Shown: positions 7,986 to 16,869, counted from the first letter of the stretch. The stretch is DNA of 64,000 nucleotides from Acidobacteriota bacterium (GCA_021324935.1 JAJPIE010000075.1:92183-156182), one strand, 5' to 3'. Made by a program: numbers and translations. The notes: a model not told the origin generated them from the sequence alone.

Positions 7986-9704
7986 GTGATCTTCGACGAA
8001 CTGCGAGCGATCCAATTGCGCTGCGGGTATCTGCCTAAGGCGGAACTCGAGGCCCTATCCGAACGCACGCAAACGCCTCTCTATCAGCTTCATAGCGTGG
8101 CCAGCTTCTACCCTCATTTTCACCTGGCGCCCCCGGCCAAGGCCGAAGTGCGTGTCTGCGACGATATGAGCTGCCATCTGAACGGCTCTTGCGAACTGCG
8201 CGCGGAGTTGCACCGCCGGTTTGCGGGGCAGCGTCCGGATGACCTGCAGATGAAGAACGTGAGCTGCCTGGGGCGCTGCGATCAGGCTCCGGCCGTGGCC
8301 GTGAATGACGAGATTTTTGTGCACGTGAACGCGGACAGGGTGGAGGAGCTGGCGCGGCTGGCGATGCACGGCGACCATCCCCGTGCCGAGCACCCGCATG
8401 TGCCGCGCGTGGCGTGCGCGTCCGATCCCTACGGCGATGGCGAAAAATACGGCGTGCTGCGCCGGCTCGTCGGCTCGCGGGATTGGGACGCCGTGCTGGC
8501 TTTGCTGAAAGAGGCGGAACTTCGCGGGATGGGCGGCGCGGGATTTCCAACCTCCATGAAATGGGATTTGGTGCGCAAGCAATCCGATCCGGTGAAGTAC
8601 ATCGTTTGCAACGCCGACGAAAGCGAACCCGGCACGATCAAGGACCGCTTCATTATCAGCCACCTGCCGCACCTGGTGATCGAAGGCATGGTCATTGCCG
8701 GCCTGGTAACCGGCGCGAAAAAAGGCATTTTCTATATTCGCCACGAGTATCCGTTGCAGGAAGAGATTTTCGGTGAAGAACTGCGCCGCTGCGCCAAGTC
8801 CGGCATGCTGGGCAAAAAAATTCTCGGCAGCGACCTGGACTTTGAGTTGGAAGTGTTCGTCAGCCCCGGCGGTTACATCTGCGGCGAAGAGAGTGCGCTG
8901 ATCGAAGCGATCGAGGGCCACCGCGCGGAGCCTCGCAATAAGCCTCCTTTCCCCGGCCAATTGGGCTTGTGGCAAAAGCCGACGGTGATCAACAACGTGG
9001 AGACTTTCGCGAACGTGCCGCAAATCCTGGCGCGCGGCGTCGAGTGGTTCAAGAGCGCCGGCGTTGGCGGCTCGCGTGGACTGAAGTTTGTCGGCGTCAG
9101 CGGCCAGGTGGAACATCCCGGCGTCTTCGAAGTGCCGATGGGAACTTCGATGAGCGACGTGATCTTCGGACATGCCGGCGGGATTCGCGGCGGAAAGAAA
9201 TTGAAGGCGTTTGCGCCGTCGGGGCCGTCTTCGGGATATTTGCCGGCTTCCCTGGTGGACGTGAAGCTGGATTTCAAGGCGCTGGCCGATGTCGGATCGA
9301 TGCTTGGGTCGGGCGCGATCGTGGTTTGCGACGAAACCACCTGCATGCTGGATATGGCGCTGAACTCCACGAAGTTCTATCGCAACGAATCCTGCGGCAA
9401 ATGCGTCCCTTGCCGCATGGGCTCGCAAAAAATGGTGGAACTCATTACGCGCTGGACGCAGGGCGGCTTAAGTGATTCGCAGTTCGCAGCGGATTTGCAG
9501 CTTGTCGAGGATCTTTCCGCGGCCATGAGCCAGACGTCCATTTGCGGGCTGGGGCAGATCGTGCCCGCGCCAATCCAGTCGGTGCTGAAACACTTCCGCG
9601 CTGAGGTGGAAGCGCACGTGTTCAAGGGGCAATGTCCCAGCGGCATCTGCTTCTCTGCCGCGAATCGACTGGCGGAACTCCCGCGCGTGGGGATCCGGCC
9701 ATGA
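7986..9704 (+). CDS. NuoE-NuoF fusion, NADH-dehydrogenase flavoprotein subunit
   Basis: The protein joins a NuoE/HoxE-type thioredoxin-like [2Fe-2S] domain to a NuoF-type flavoprotein. The NuoE part keeps all four cysteines (VCDDMSC, then VSCLGRCDQAP). The NuoF part has the FMN/NADH region GMGGAGFPTSMKW and CNADESEPGT, then GGYICGEESAL, and ends with the [4Fe-4S] ligands CGKCVPC plus a distal SICGLGQ. This module oxidises NAD(P)H or reduces NAD(P)+ in complex I, NAD-reducing hydrogenases and formate dehydrogenases. Homology begins at IFDELRAIQLRCGYLP, so I favour the GTG at 7986. An ATG at 7851 would add 45 non-homologous residues. It is the first gene of the operon and overlaps the next gene by ATGA at 9701. 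Confidence 0.9.
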   Translation: MIFDELRAIQLRCGYLPKAELEALSERTQTPLYQLHSVASFYPHFHLAPPAKAEVRVCDDMSCHLNGSCELRAELHRRFAGQRPDDLQMKNVSCLGRCDQAPAVAVNDEIFVHVNADRVEELARLAMHGDHPRAEHPHVPRVACASDPYGDGEKYGVLRRLVGSRDWDAVLALLKEAELRGMGGAGFPTSMKWDLVRKQSDPVKYIVCNADESEPGTIKDRFIISHLPHLVIEGMVIAGLVTGAKKGIFYIRHEYPLQEEIFGEELRRCAKSGMLGKKILGSDLDFELEVFVSPGGYICGEESALIEAIEGHRAEPRNKPPFPGQLGLWQKPTVINNVETFANVPQILARGVEWFKSAGVGGSRGLKFVGVSGQVEHPGVFEVPMGTSMSDVIFGHAGGIRGGKKLKAFAPSGPSSGYLPASLVDVKLDFKALADVGSMLGSGAIVVCDETTCMLDMALNSTKFYRNESCGKCVPCRMGSQKMVELITRWTQGGLSDSQFAADLQLVEDLSAAMSQTSICGLGQIVPAPIQSVLKHFRAEVEAHVFKGQCPSGICFSAANRLAELPRVGIRP

Positions 9705-11857
9705 CGCCCGCCGGTTTGATCGAACTGACCATCGACGGAAAAGCCGTCCAGGTGCCTCCAGGAACGACCGTCTTTGATGCCGCGCGCATGAACGGCATCT
9801 CGATTCCGACGTTGTGCCACCTGCAAAGCCAGACTCCCGTGGGCGTGTGCCGCTTGTGCGTGGTGGACACAGGTGCGCGCGTGCTTGGCGCGGCCTGCGT
9901 GCGGCCCGTCGAGCCGGGCATGAAAGTGCAGACGAATTCCGAAAAAGTTCTGGCGGCGCGCAAAACGCTGCTGGAACTTTTGATGGCGGATCATCCATCG
10001 CCTTGCGCGCGGCAGCGACATTCCGGCGACTGCGAACTGGAAACACTGGCCAAGCAAGCCGGCATAGCCGCTTCACGTTTCCCCCGGCGCACGATTTCGC
10101 GCGGCCAAGACGATTCTTCGCTGGCCATCGCCGTGGACCACGATGCGTGCATCCTGTGCGACCGCTGCATTCGCGGCTGCGACGAAATCAAAAGCAACTT
10201 TGTGCTGGGCCGCATGGGCAAAGGCTATTCGGCGGACATCGCCTTCGACTTGAACGCGCCGATGGGCGATTCGACCTGCATCTCCTGCGGCGAGTGCATG
10301 GTCTCTTGCCCCACGGGCGCGCTGACGAACAAAGGGGTGGCGGGCACGGCGCTGGCCGCGGGGCCAGATGCGGCGCTGACCGCCGAGGAATTGCACAAGC
10401 TTCCGGTGTTCGCCGGCGTTTCCGGCACCTTCCTGGATTTGAATCGCGGCGCGATCGTGCGCCGGCGTTTCCGCAAGGGAGACGTGATCTGCCGCGAAGG
10501 CGATTTCGGTTCGACGGCGTTTTTTATTCTGGAAGGCAAGGCGCAGGTTTCGATTTCGGCGCCCATCGCTCACGTAAAAACCGCGGGCGGCGCACTCGGC
10601 TTTTTCAAGCGGCTGACGAGTTCGCTCGTTGGCCGCGAGCAGGACAATCGCGCGGAAGAGGCGCACGACCGCACGATTCCAATTGATGCTTCCGTGGACC
10701 TTGCCTACGGAAATCCCGTGGCTGAACTCGGCCCCGGCGACCTTTTCGGGGAAATGACCTGCATGAATTTTTATCCGCGCTCGGCGACGGTGCGCGCGGA
10801 AACCGACGTCGTGGCCTACGAGATGTTGCGCAACGTGCTCGACATCATGCAGAAGAACAAGACTTTCCGCGCGCAGATCGACCAGAACTACCGCCGCCGC
10901 GCGCTGGAAAACCACCTGCTAGGCGTGCCTATGTTCGCGGAGCTCTCGCCGGACTTCATCGAGCACTTAAGGGAAAGCGTCGAGTTGGTGCGCTACGCGC
11001 CGGGCCAGGTGATTGCCCGGCAGGGCGATCCCGCCGACAGTTTCTACCTGGTTCGCATTGGCTTCGTTAAGATCACCGAGGAATACCCGGGCGGTGAACT
11101 GGTGCTGGCGTATCTTTCGCGCGGCGACTATTTCGGGGAAATCGGCCTGCTCGGCGGCGGTTTCCGCACGGCGACGTGTACGGCGCTGGATCACGTGGAA
11201 GTGGTGAAAATCTCCGGCGACGATTTCCGCCACATGGTGGCGCGCTACCCGAATATCCGCGCAGGGCTCGAAAAAGTGGCCGCGGAGCGCCGCGCCGCCA
11301 ACGAACAGCGCCTGCAGATGCTGGAAAACGTTCCGCTCGATCAATTCCTTTCGCAGGGATTGATGGAGGCGCAGAGCCTGCTGATTCTCGACCTGCAGAA
11401 TTGCACCCGCTGCGATGCGTGCGTGAACGCCTGCGCCGATGCGCACGACGGCGTGACGCGGCTGGTGCGCGACGGCCTGCGTTTTGAAAACTACCTAGTG
11501 GCCACTTCCTGCCGCCAGTGCCGCGACCCCCTGTGCATGGTGGGCTGCCCGGTCGGCTCCATCCGCCGCCGCAACTCGCTGGAAGTGATCATCGAAGACT
11601 GGTGCATCGGCTGCGGTTTATGTGCGCGGAATTGCCCTTACGGCAATATCAACCTGCATCCGTTTGAAGTGCTGGGCGACGATCCCGAACATTTCGGCCG
11701 CAAGAAAGCGGTCGTGAAGCAGAAGGCGACTTCGTGTGATCTGTGCACGCATCTGAAGGAGCCGAGTTGCGTCTATGCGTGCCCTCACGACGCGGCGCAT
11801 CGCGTGGACCCGCGGAAATTCTTCGGCCAGATGCTGGGCCCGGGCGGCTGCCGATGA
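9701..11857 (+). CDS. Giant Fe-S protein: NuoG/HoxU-like + two cNMP-binding domains + DmsB-like ferredoxin
   Basis: This 718-residue protein is a multi-domain fusion. Residues 1-85 form a plant-type [2Fe-2S] domain (CHLQSQTPVGVCRLCVVD). Residues 98-111 correspond to the NuoG H-C-C-C cluster site but read H98, C102, Q105, C111. A 2x[4Fe-4S] ferredoxin follows (CILCDRCIRGCDE; CISCGECMVSCP). Next are two CRP-like cyclic-nucleotide-binding domains whose phosphate-binding cassettes look intact (LFGEMTCMNFYPRSATVRA and FGEIGLLGGGFRTATCTA). The first has an insertion of about 60 residues. The C-terminus is a DmsB/HybA-like four-cluster ferredoxin (CTRCDACVNACADAH; CRQCRDPLCMVGCP; CIGCGLCARNCP; CDLCTHLKEPSCVYACP). 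It probably takes electrons from the NuoEF partner and passes them to the membrane subunit encoded next. It has ATGA overlaps on both sides. Gating by a cyclic nucleotide is an inference. Confidence 0.9.
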   Translation: MTPAGLIELTIDGKAVQVPPGTTVFDAARMNGISIPTLCHLQSQTPVGVCRLCVVDTGARVLGAACVRPVEPGMKVQTNSEKVLAARKTLLELLMADHPSPCARQRHSGDCELETLAKQAGIAASRFPRRTISRGQDDSSLAIAVDHDACILCDRCIRGCDEIKSNFVLGRMGKGYSADIAFDLNAPMGDSTCISCGECMVSCPTGALTNKGVAGTALAAGPDAALTAEELHKLPVFAGVSGTFLDLNRGAIVRRRFRKGDVICREGDFGSTAFFILEGKAQVSISAPIAHVKTAGGALGFFKRLTSSLVGREQDNRAEEAHDRTIPIDASVDLAYGNPVAELGPGDLFGEMTCMNFYPRSATVRAETDVVAYEMLRNVLDIMQKNKTFRAQIDQNYRRRALENHLLGVPMFAELSPDFIEHLRESVELVRYAPGQVIARQGDPADSFYLVRIGFVKITEEYPGGELVLAYLSRGDYFGEIGLLGGGFRTATCTALDHVEVVKISGDDFRHMVARYPNIRAGLEKVAAERRAANEQRLQMLENVPLDQFLSQGLMEAQSLLILDLQNCTRCDACVNACADAHDGVTRLVRDGLRFENYLVATSCRQCRDPLCMVGCPVGSIRRRNSLEVIIEDWCIGCGLCARNCPYGNINLHPFEVLGDDPEHFGRKKAVVKQKATSCDLCTHLKEPSCVYACPHDAAHRVDPRKFFGQMLGPGGCR

Positions 11858-12831
11858 GAATGGACCGGACACAACGCGGCTGGGCGCTGGCATCGCTGGC
11901 GATTCTGGCGGTGAGCGGCATCGCCTATGGGATCTATGTCTGGCAGTCGCCGGCCGGGCCAAGCGGCGGCAGTTCCATGGGGCTGGTCTTCGGCATCGTT
12001 GGATTCGGGTTCATGATCTTTGCGGCGTTGCTGGGCGCGCGCAAACGCGTACCAACCTGGCGGTTGGGACGCGCGCAATCGTGGATGCGGGGCCACTTGT
12101 GGCTGGGGCTGCTGAGCCTGCCGATGATTTTGTTCCACGGCGGTTTTCATTTCGGCGGAGCGCTGACGCGCGTGCTGATGTGGCTGACGATGATCGTCGT
12201 CGTCAGCGGCGTCTATGGCGCGGTGCTGCAGAATTATCTGCCCAGCATGATGACCCGTGACGTGCCCCTGGAAACGATTTACGACGAAATCGGCAACGTG
12301 CGCAAAGCCCTGCGCATGGAAGCGGACGCGCTTGTGGAAAGGATTTGCGGACGCCTGGGACTCGTGAAGGAGGTGGACGAAGGCCAGCGCGCCGGCGGCT
12401 TCACCGCGCTGCGGCCGATTGCGGCGGCCTCGGCGCCCTTGCGCACCTCCGCTGCCGTCAGCGCTGGCGCCAGCGCCGCGGTGGCGGCCCAGCCCGAGAT
12501 TGTTCTGTTGACCGAAGAACAGAGCCAGCCGCTGCGTCTTTTTTATTTTTCCGAAGTGCGCGCGTTTCTGGAAGCTCCGGCTTGGATGCGCCAGCGCCTG
12601 GGAGATCCAGAAAAAGCGAGGAACTCATTCGCCGCGCTGCGGCGCATGATGCCCCCGGCAACGCATGCGGCGCTGGATGACCTGCTGGACATCTGCGATG
12701 AAACGCGGCAACTGATGCGGCAGGAGCGGCTGCACCGCTGGCTGCACGGCTGGCTGCTGCTGCACATTCCGTTGTCGCTGGCGCTGATTCTGCTGGGAGC
12801 GATTCACGCGGTGATGGCGTTGCGGTATTAG
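11854..12831 (+). CDS. Cytochrome b-like integral membrane subunit
   Basis: This 325-residue protein has four N-terminal membrane helices (about 11-30, 43-62, 82-100, 104-126), a soluble middle region of about 160 residues, and a C-terminal helix (about 299-322). Histidines lie inside or next to the helices: H81, H95 and H99, and H294, H298, H304 and H318. The 13-residue spacing of H304 and H318 is typical of heme b ligands. I infer a di-heme b quinone-reactive or electron-transfer subunit for the Fe-S protein encoded just upstream (4-base ATGA overlap). Sequence similarity to a named family is weak, so heme content is not certain. Confidence 0.75.
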   Translation: MRMDRTQRGWALASLAILAVSGIAYGIYVWQSPAGPSGGSSMGLVFGIVGFGFMIFAALLGARKRVPTWRLGRAQSWMRGHLWLGLLSLPMILFHGGFHFGGALTRVLMWLTMIVVVSGVYGAVLQNYLPSMMTRDVPLETIYDEIGNVRKALRMEADALVERICGRLGLVKEVDEGQRAGGFTALRPIAAASAPLRTSAAVSAGASAAVAAQPEIVLLTEEQSQPLRLFYFSEVRAFLEAPAWMRQRLGDPEKARNSFAALRRMMPPATHAALDDLLDICDETRQLMRQERLHRWLHGWLLLHIPLSLALILLGAIHAVMALRY

Positions 12832-12853
12832 GTAGCGCCGGCAACTTGCCGGC
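12831..12853 (+). repeat. Short palindromic intergenic repeat (GGTAGCGCCGGCA)
   Basis: Right after the stop codon at 12829-12831 the sequence GGTAGCGCCGGCA forms part of a perfect palindrome GCCGGCAA-C-TTGCCGGC. The 13-base core recurs at 47070-47082 beside tRNA-Leu. It may act as a weak hairpin between the b-type subunit and the decaheme gene. Confidence 0.4.
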
Positions 12854-12963
12854 CAGAATTTTGAAGCTGGCAGAGCGCTTGCCTGCTGGAAGCCAGCGCT
12901 GCCAAGGCGGCCTGCCTCAGAAGACGGGCCCTGCGAAAACGGCTTTCGGAATTGGAGTAGCTT

Positions 12964-14343
12964 TTGGCTCGAACACGCACAACGAAAAGCGTCGCGCAGC
13001 GCATCGATTTGAACTATTTCAAACGGCAGACGCCCTATAAGCGCGCGCGTTTGATTCTGGTGATCCTCGCTCCGCTTTTGGCGCTGGGCTGGATTGCCTG
13101 GCGCGGACTTTCGCGCGATTCCCGCGTGTACTCGAGCGGCCGCATGAGCGGCGCACACGCCGTATTGGAAAAGCAGTGCGCGGCGTGCCACATCGAAAAA
13201 GCGGGGGAATTTTCGGCAAAAGCGGCGGACGCCGGATGCCTGGCCTGTCATGACGGCCCAGTGCACCACGAGGAACAGGTGCGCGCCGAGGTGCCGGCGT
13301 GCGCGACCTGCCACGTGGAGCATCGCGGGCGCGTGAATATCGTCGCGTCCAGCAGCGCGAGCTGCGCAGAATGTCATGCAAATTTGAAAGTGGCCGCGGG
13401 TTCCCTGCCCTATTATCCCCACATCCAGTCGCTCGAAGAGGGCCATCCGGAAATCGGCGCCCGCCGGCCGAATGTGAAAGATCCGGGAACAATTCTCCTG
13501 AATCACGCCGTGCACATGAAGCCCATCCGCCGCGGTCCGAATGGCCCGCTCGTGCAGATGGAATGTTCCGATTGCCACCGGCCGGAGGGTTACAAAGGCT
13601 CGTGGCCATACGCCGATGCGGATTACGTTGACGCGAAGGTGACCTACGAAGACAAAGACGTGCTGGTGCCCGTCAGCGCCGGTACGCTGCAGCCGCGTCT
13701 CGTGAAGGCCCGCGCATATATGGCTCCGGTGCGCTTCGCCTCTTCCTGCGCGGAGTGCCACCTGCTGACCTTCGACAAGCGGTTCGATACCGGCGTGCCG
13801 CACGACAAGCCGGAGGTTGTGCACGCGTTCCTGATCAAAAAATTCCAGGAATATATAGCGGCACACCCCGCCGAAGTTCGTGTGCTGCGCGAGCCGCAGC
13901 GCGATTTGACCGGAAAGCCGATTCCGCCGGAAGTACGCGTGCTGACTCCCGCGCAGTGGGTGAGCGAGCGCACCGCGGATGCGGAAGAGTTGCTCTGGCG
14001 AAAGACCTGCAAGCAATGCCATGCGCTGATTCAGGCCCCAGGCAGCGACCTGCCGAAAATTGCCGAAGCACGGCTGACGCAGCGCTGGATGCCCCACGCG
14101 CGCTTCGATCACGATGCGCATCGCGGATTTGCTTGCACAGGCTGCCATCCTGGCGCGCTCACGAGCAAGGAAACCAGCGACGTGCTGATTCCGAATCTGG
14201 CGACATGCAAAGCGTGCCACGCGCCCGGCCCGGAGCATGCCGAGTCGCGCTGCTTCGAGTGCCACACTTATCACAATTGGGCTAAGCGGAAAGAAGTTAA
14301 GCCCACCTACCTGCTGCCCGCGTTGCAGACCGGCGGCAGGTAG
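12964..14343 (+). CDS. Membrane-anchored decaheme cytochrome c
   Basis: The 459-residue protein has a basic N-terminus, one uncleaved membrane helix (about residues 28-47), and ten CXXCH heme motifs in a periplasmic domain: CAACH, CLACH, CATCH, CAECH, CSDCH, CAECH, CKQCH, CTGCH, CKACH and CFECH. Histidines in the linkers can supply distal ligands. The start is a TTG at 12964, giving MARTRTTKSVAQR. No ATG lies nearer than codon 60 of the frame, so TTG is the best choice. It is the last gene of the NuoEF/Fe-S/cytochrome b operon, 132 bases after the b-type subunit, and is likely the periplasmic electron acceptor or donor of that complex. Confidence 0.9.
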   Translation: MARTRTTKSVAQRIDLNYFKRQTPYKRARLILVILAPLLALGWIAWRGLSRDSRVYSSGRMSGAHAVLEKQCAACHIEKAGEFSAKAADAGCLACHDGPVHHEEQVRAEVPACATCHVEHRGRVNIVASSSASCAECHANLKVAAGSLPYYPHIQSLEEGHPEIGARRPNVKDPGTILLNHAVHMKPIRRGPNGPLVQMECSDCHRPEGYKGSWPYADADYVDAKVTYEDKDVLVPVSAGTLQPRLVKARAYMAPVRFASSCAECHLLTFDKRFDTGVPHDKPEVVHAFLIKKFQEYIAAHPAEVRVLREPQRDLTGKPIPPEVRVLTPAQWVSERTADAEELLWRKTCKQCHALIQAPGSDLPKIAEARLTQRWMPHARFDHDAHRGFACTGCHPGALTSKETSDVLIPNLATCKACHAPGPEHAESRCFECHTYHNWAKRKEVKPTYLLPALQTGGR

Positions 14344-14390
14344 CTACCCGGCCCGCAGCGACCCCGGGCCCCGCCAACAGCATCCAGCCG

Positions 14391-15380
14391 TCAGACGTTG
14401 ACCAATTTCATCGCGGCTTCCGGGTAGCGCGCGCCGGCCGCAGCGCCCTTCGGGGCTACTTCATTGATGCGGTGCAAATCCTCGGCCGTCAACTGAATTT
14501 GCGCAGCGGCCGCGTTCTCTTCCAAATATTTGCGGCGCTTGGTTCCGGGAATCGGGATGATGTCCTTTCCTTGAGCGAGCAGCCATGCCAGGGCTAGCTG
14601 TGCCGGCGTGCAATTCTTTTCTTTGGCGATGGTCTCAACTCGCTGAACCAGGTCCAGATTCCTTTGGAAATTCTCGCCCTGAAACCGAGGAGAGTTCCGG
14701 CGGTAATCGTCCGGCGGCAAGTCTTCGAACTTCCTGAACTGCCCGGTTAGAAAGCCGCGCCCCAGCGGGCTGTAGGCAACCAGGGCGATTCCCAACTCCC
14801 GCGTGGTTCGCAAAATTTCGTCCTCCGGGTCGCGGGTCCATAGCGAGTATTCCGATTGCAGAGCCGCGATGGGATGCACGGCAATCGCACGGCGAAGGGT
14901 GGCCACCGAAGCTTCCGAGAGCCCCAGGTAACGGACTTTGCCAAGGCGCACAAGTTCGGCCATCGCGCCGACAGTATCTTCGATGGGTGTGGTCGGATCG
15001 ACGCGATGCTGGTAGTAAAGATCGATCGTTTCCACGCCAAGGCGCTTCAGGCTGGCGTCGCACGCCGCGCGGACGTAATCCGGTTTCCCACTGACGCCGC
15101 GCAGGCTCGGATTGGCCCGATCGCGCAGAATGGCGAATTTGGTGGCGAGGAAAACCTCATCGCGGCGGCCGCGAATCGCGTTTCCGACGAGAACCTCGTT
15201 GTCTCCGTACCCATAAGCGTCGGCGGTATCCAGAAAATTCATGCCCATTTCGATTGCACGGTGAATGGTGGCGATGGACTCCTGATCGTTGCGCGAACCG
15301 TAAAATTCAGACATGCCCATGCAGCCCAGGCCGATTGCGGAGACCTGTGTGCCTGCTTTACCTAGCGAACGCTTTTCCAT
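14391..15380 (-). CDS. Aldo/keto reductase
   Basis: This 329-residue NADPH-dependent oxidoreductase has the AKR (beta/alpha)8 pattern. It begins [20 protein letters not shown], has the catalytic Asp/Tyr in [14 protein letters not shown], Lys in EVFLATKF and His in [14 protein letters not shown]. The C-terminal cofactor motif [15 protein letters not shown] is present. It resembles the YhdN/IolS-like AKR11-13 group. Met at 15380 gives the standard N-terminus, and the annotated upstream Met adds only four residues. The physiological substrate is unknown. It is convergent with the decaheme operon. Confidence 0.93.
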   Translation of the reverse strand: MEKRSLGKAGTQVSAIGLGCMGMSEFYGSRNDQESIATIHRAIEMGMNFLDTADAYGYGDNEVLVGNAIRGRRDEVFLATKFAILRDRANPSLRGVSGKPDYVRAACDASLKRLGVETIDLYYQHRVDPTTPIEDTVGAMAELVRLGKVRYLGLSEASVATLRRAIAVHPIAALQSEYSLWTRDPEDEILRTTRELGIALVAYSPLGRGFLTGQFRKFEDLPPDDYRRNSPRFQGENFQRNLDLVQRVETIAKEKNCTPAQLALAWLLAQGKDIIPIPGTKRRKYLEENAAAAQIQLTAEDLHRINEVAPKGAAAGARYPEAAMKLVNV

Positions 15381-15447
15381 GAAGCACCTCAAAGTGTGCG
15401 AAAGGGTTTAAGATGTCTGGCCCGAACTCTCTGTTACATGATAGAAG

Positions 15448-15762
15448 TTGAGTGTGGAAAAAGCCGCGGCATCCGCGCCGAATACCAAAGCACACCTGAT
15501 TGTGATCGGTGTCACGGTCCTGTGTGCAATCGCCTGCGGCGCAACATTTTTGCTGGCCCTGCTGAGGCAATTTGGTCTGGTGGAGGTGGCCGCAAGTCTC
15601 GCCGCCTGGGTGGAAGTATTCTTTTTGAGCGCGTCGATCGGCGAGCTGCTGGAAGACAGGCCACAGCCGAATCGGAAGAGACTCCTCAGCGCGCTTGTGC
15701 TGGCAGCGGCGGTCATGGCGTATTTCTTGATAATGCGAGTCGTGGCGGGAAGCGGTGCGTGA
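15448..15762 (+). CDS. Small two-helix membrane protein
   Basis: This 104-residue protein has two or three hydrophobic segments (about residues 16-40, 44-62 and 79-99). It starts at TTG 15448 or GTG 15454. I recognise no family. It sits between the aldo/keto reductase and the TonB gene, and its frame is clean with good codon bias. Confidence 0.5.
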   Translation: MSVEKAAASAPNTKAHLIVIGVTVLCAIACGATFLLALLRQFGLVEVAASLAAWVEVFFLSASIGELLEDRPQPNRKRLLSALVLAAAVMAYFLIMRVVAGSGA

Positions 15763-15870
15763 CTTCGCGCAGGTGCGTCTGAAACTGAGCCGCTTGGCTC
15801 ACAAACCTGTTCTCAAGGTTCAAAGCGAACAATAACCTTCTTCTTTTCTTACGATTAGAGATACGGTAAG

Positions 15871-15886
15871 TGGCACGGTAGTTGCG
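15871..15886 (+). promoter_or_regulatory. Sigma-54 (-24/-12) promoter
   Basis: The sequence TGGCACGGTAGTTGCG matches the RpoN consensus TGGCACG-N4-TTGCW. The invariant GG (15872-15873) and GC (15884-15885) are separated by exactly 10 bases. It lies 26 bases before the TonB start at 15912, so transcription would start near 15897. The only departure is G instead of A/T after TTGC. A sigma-54 activator is encoded at 33919, but a link is not shown. Confidence 0.65.
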
Positions 15887-15911
15887 CCAAAGTGGAATGG
15901 AGGAAAGGGCC

Positions 15912-16805
15912 ATGACTCCGTCCACACACGTAGAAGTCCCTCCCGAAGTCCAACCGACGCCACAGCCGAAAGTCACAACGATTGTCCTGGAGCAACCGAA
16001 AGCCAAGCCTGAAGCCGCCGCAGCATTGCGAAAACAGTACGAGGATGGCACGTTTCAATCCTCGGTGATCGAACTGAACCGCATGAAGAGCAGTTCCAGA
16101 ACAATCGACATTCTGATTTCCCTCCTTGTCAATGTCACACTTTTGGCCGGGCCCGTTCTTGCTGGACTTTATTTCACCGATACCATCAACCTGAAGCAGT
16201 TCGCAACCACATTCTTGATTGCACCGCCTCCGCCGCCACCGCCACCGCCGGCGCCCGTGGTTGCTGCGGCAAAGGCGCCGCAGATCCACCGGGTCTTTGA
16301 GAATGCCGGCAAACTGCTGGCTCCAGCCGCGATTCCGCGGCAGATTGCGCAAATTAAGGAAGCGCCGATTCCCGATGATGCGGGGATCGGCGGAGTGCCG
16401 GGGGGAGTGCCCGGCGGCGTGGCTGGCGGCAGCATGGGCGGCGTGATCGGCGGGGTGATTGGCGGAGTGCGCACAACTGCGGAAGCGCCGATAGCGCCAA
16501 AAGAGAAGCCCAAGGCGCCAGTCCGCGTTGGCGGCCGGGTCCGCGAACCCCAGTTGATCAAGCGCGTGGAACCCAGCTACCCGGCGCTGGCGCGCCAGGC
16601 GCACATCCAAGGCACGGTCTTGATCGACGCCGTGCTGGATGAAAATGGGAATGTGGTGGAGATGAAGGTAGTTTCCGGCCATCCCTTGCTCATCGACGCA
16701 GCAGTGAGCGCCGTAAAGCTATGGAAGTATCAACCCACCTATCTGAATGATCAGCCGGTGCCGGTGCAGATGAATATCACGGTGACCTTCCGGCTGTCGC
16801 AATAG
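15912..16805 (+). CDS. TonB-family energy transducer
   Basis: This 297-residue protein has a cytoplasmic N-terminus of about 60 residues and one membrane helix (about residues 66-88). A run of nine prolines, a Gly/Val-rich linker with GGV repeats and a C-terminal TonB domain (about 215-295; PSYPALARQAHIQGTVLID) follow. TonB couples the proton motive force through ExbBD to outer-membrane receptors, and two large receptors lie at 41 and 49 kb. The ATG at 15912 follows GGAGGAAAGG. The longer frame from 15882 would start before the predicted sigma-54 transcription start. The unusually long cytoplasmic N-terminus recalls the GltJ/AgmX type of TonB proteins. Confidence 0.88.
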   Translation: MTPSTHVEVPPEVQPTPQPKVTTIVLEQPKAKPEAAAALRKQYEDGTFQSSVIELNRMKSSSRTIDILISLLVNVTLLAGPVLAGLYFTDTINLKQFATTFLIAPPPPPPPPPAPVVAAAKAPQIHRVFENAGKLLAPAAIPRQIAQIKEAPIPDDAGIGGVPGGVPGGVAGGSMGGVIGGVIGGVRTTAEAPIAPKEKPKAPVRVGGRVREPQLIKRVEPSYPALARQAHIQGTVLIDAVLDENGNVVEMKVVSGHPLLIDAAVSAVKLWKYQPTYLNDQPVPVQMNITVTFRLSQ

Positions 16806-16830
16806 AGCTTGATCGAGGTTGGACGGAGAG

Positions 16831-16869
16831 GCGGGGCAAGGCAGTTTGGGCTTGCCCCGCTCCTATTTT
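16831..16869 (+). terminator. Intrinsic terminator after the TonB gene
   Basis: A perfect 10-base stem GCGGGGCAAG / CTTGCCCCGC with a 10-base loop (16831-16860) is followed by TCCTATTTT. It lies 25 bases past the TonB stop and may also separate it from the convergent gene ending at 16894. Confidence 0.75.

Noticed and set aside
12625..14274. Long minus-strand open frame (549 codons) opposite the decaheme cytochrome gene
   Set aside because: It is antisense to a gene with ten heme motifs, has no recognisable domain, and its length is explained by the high GC content.
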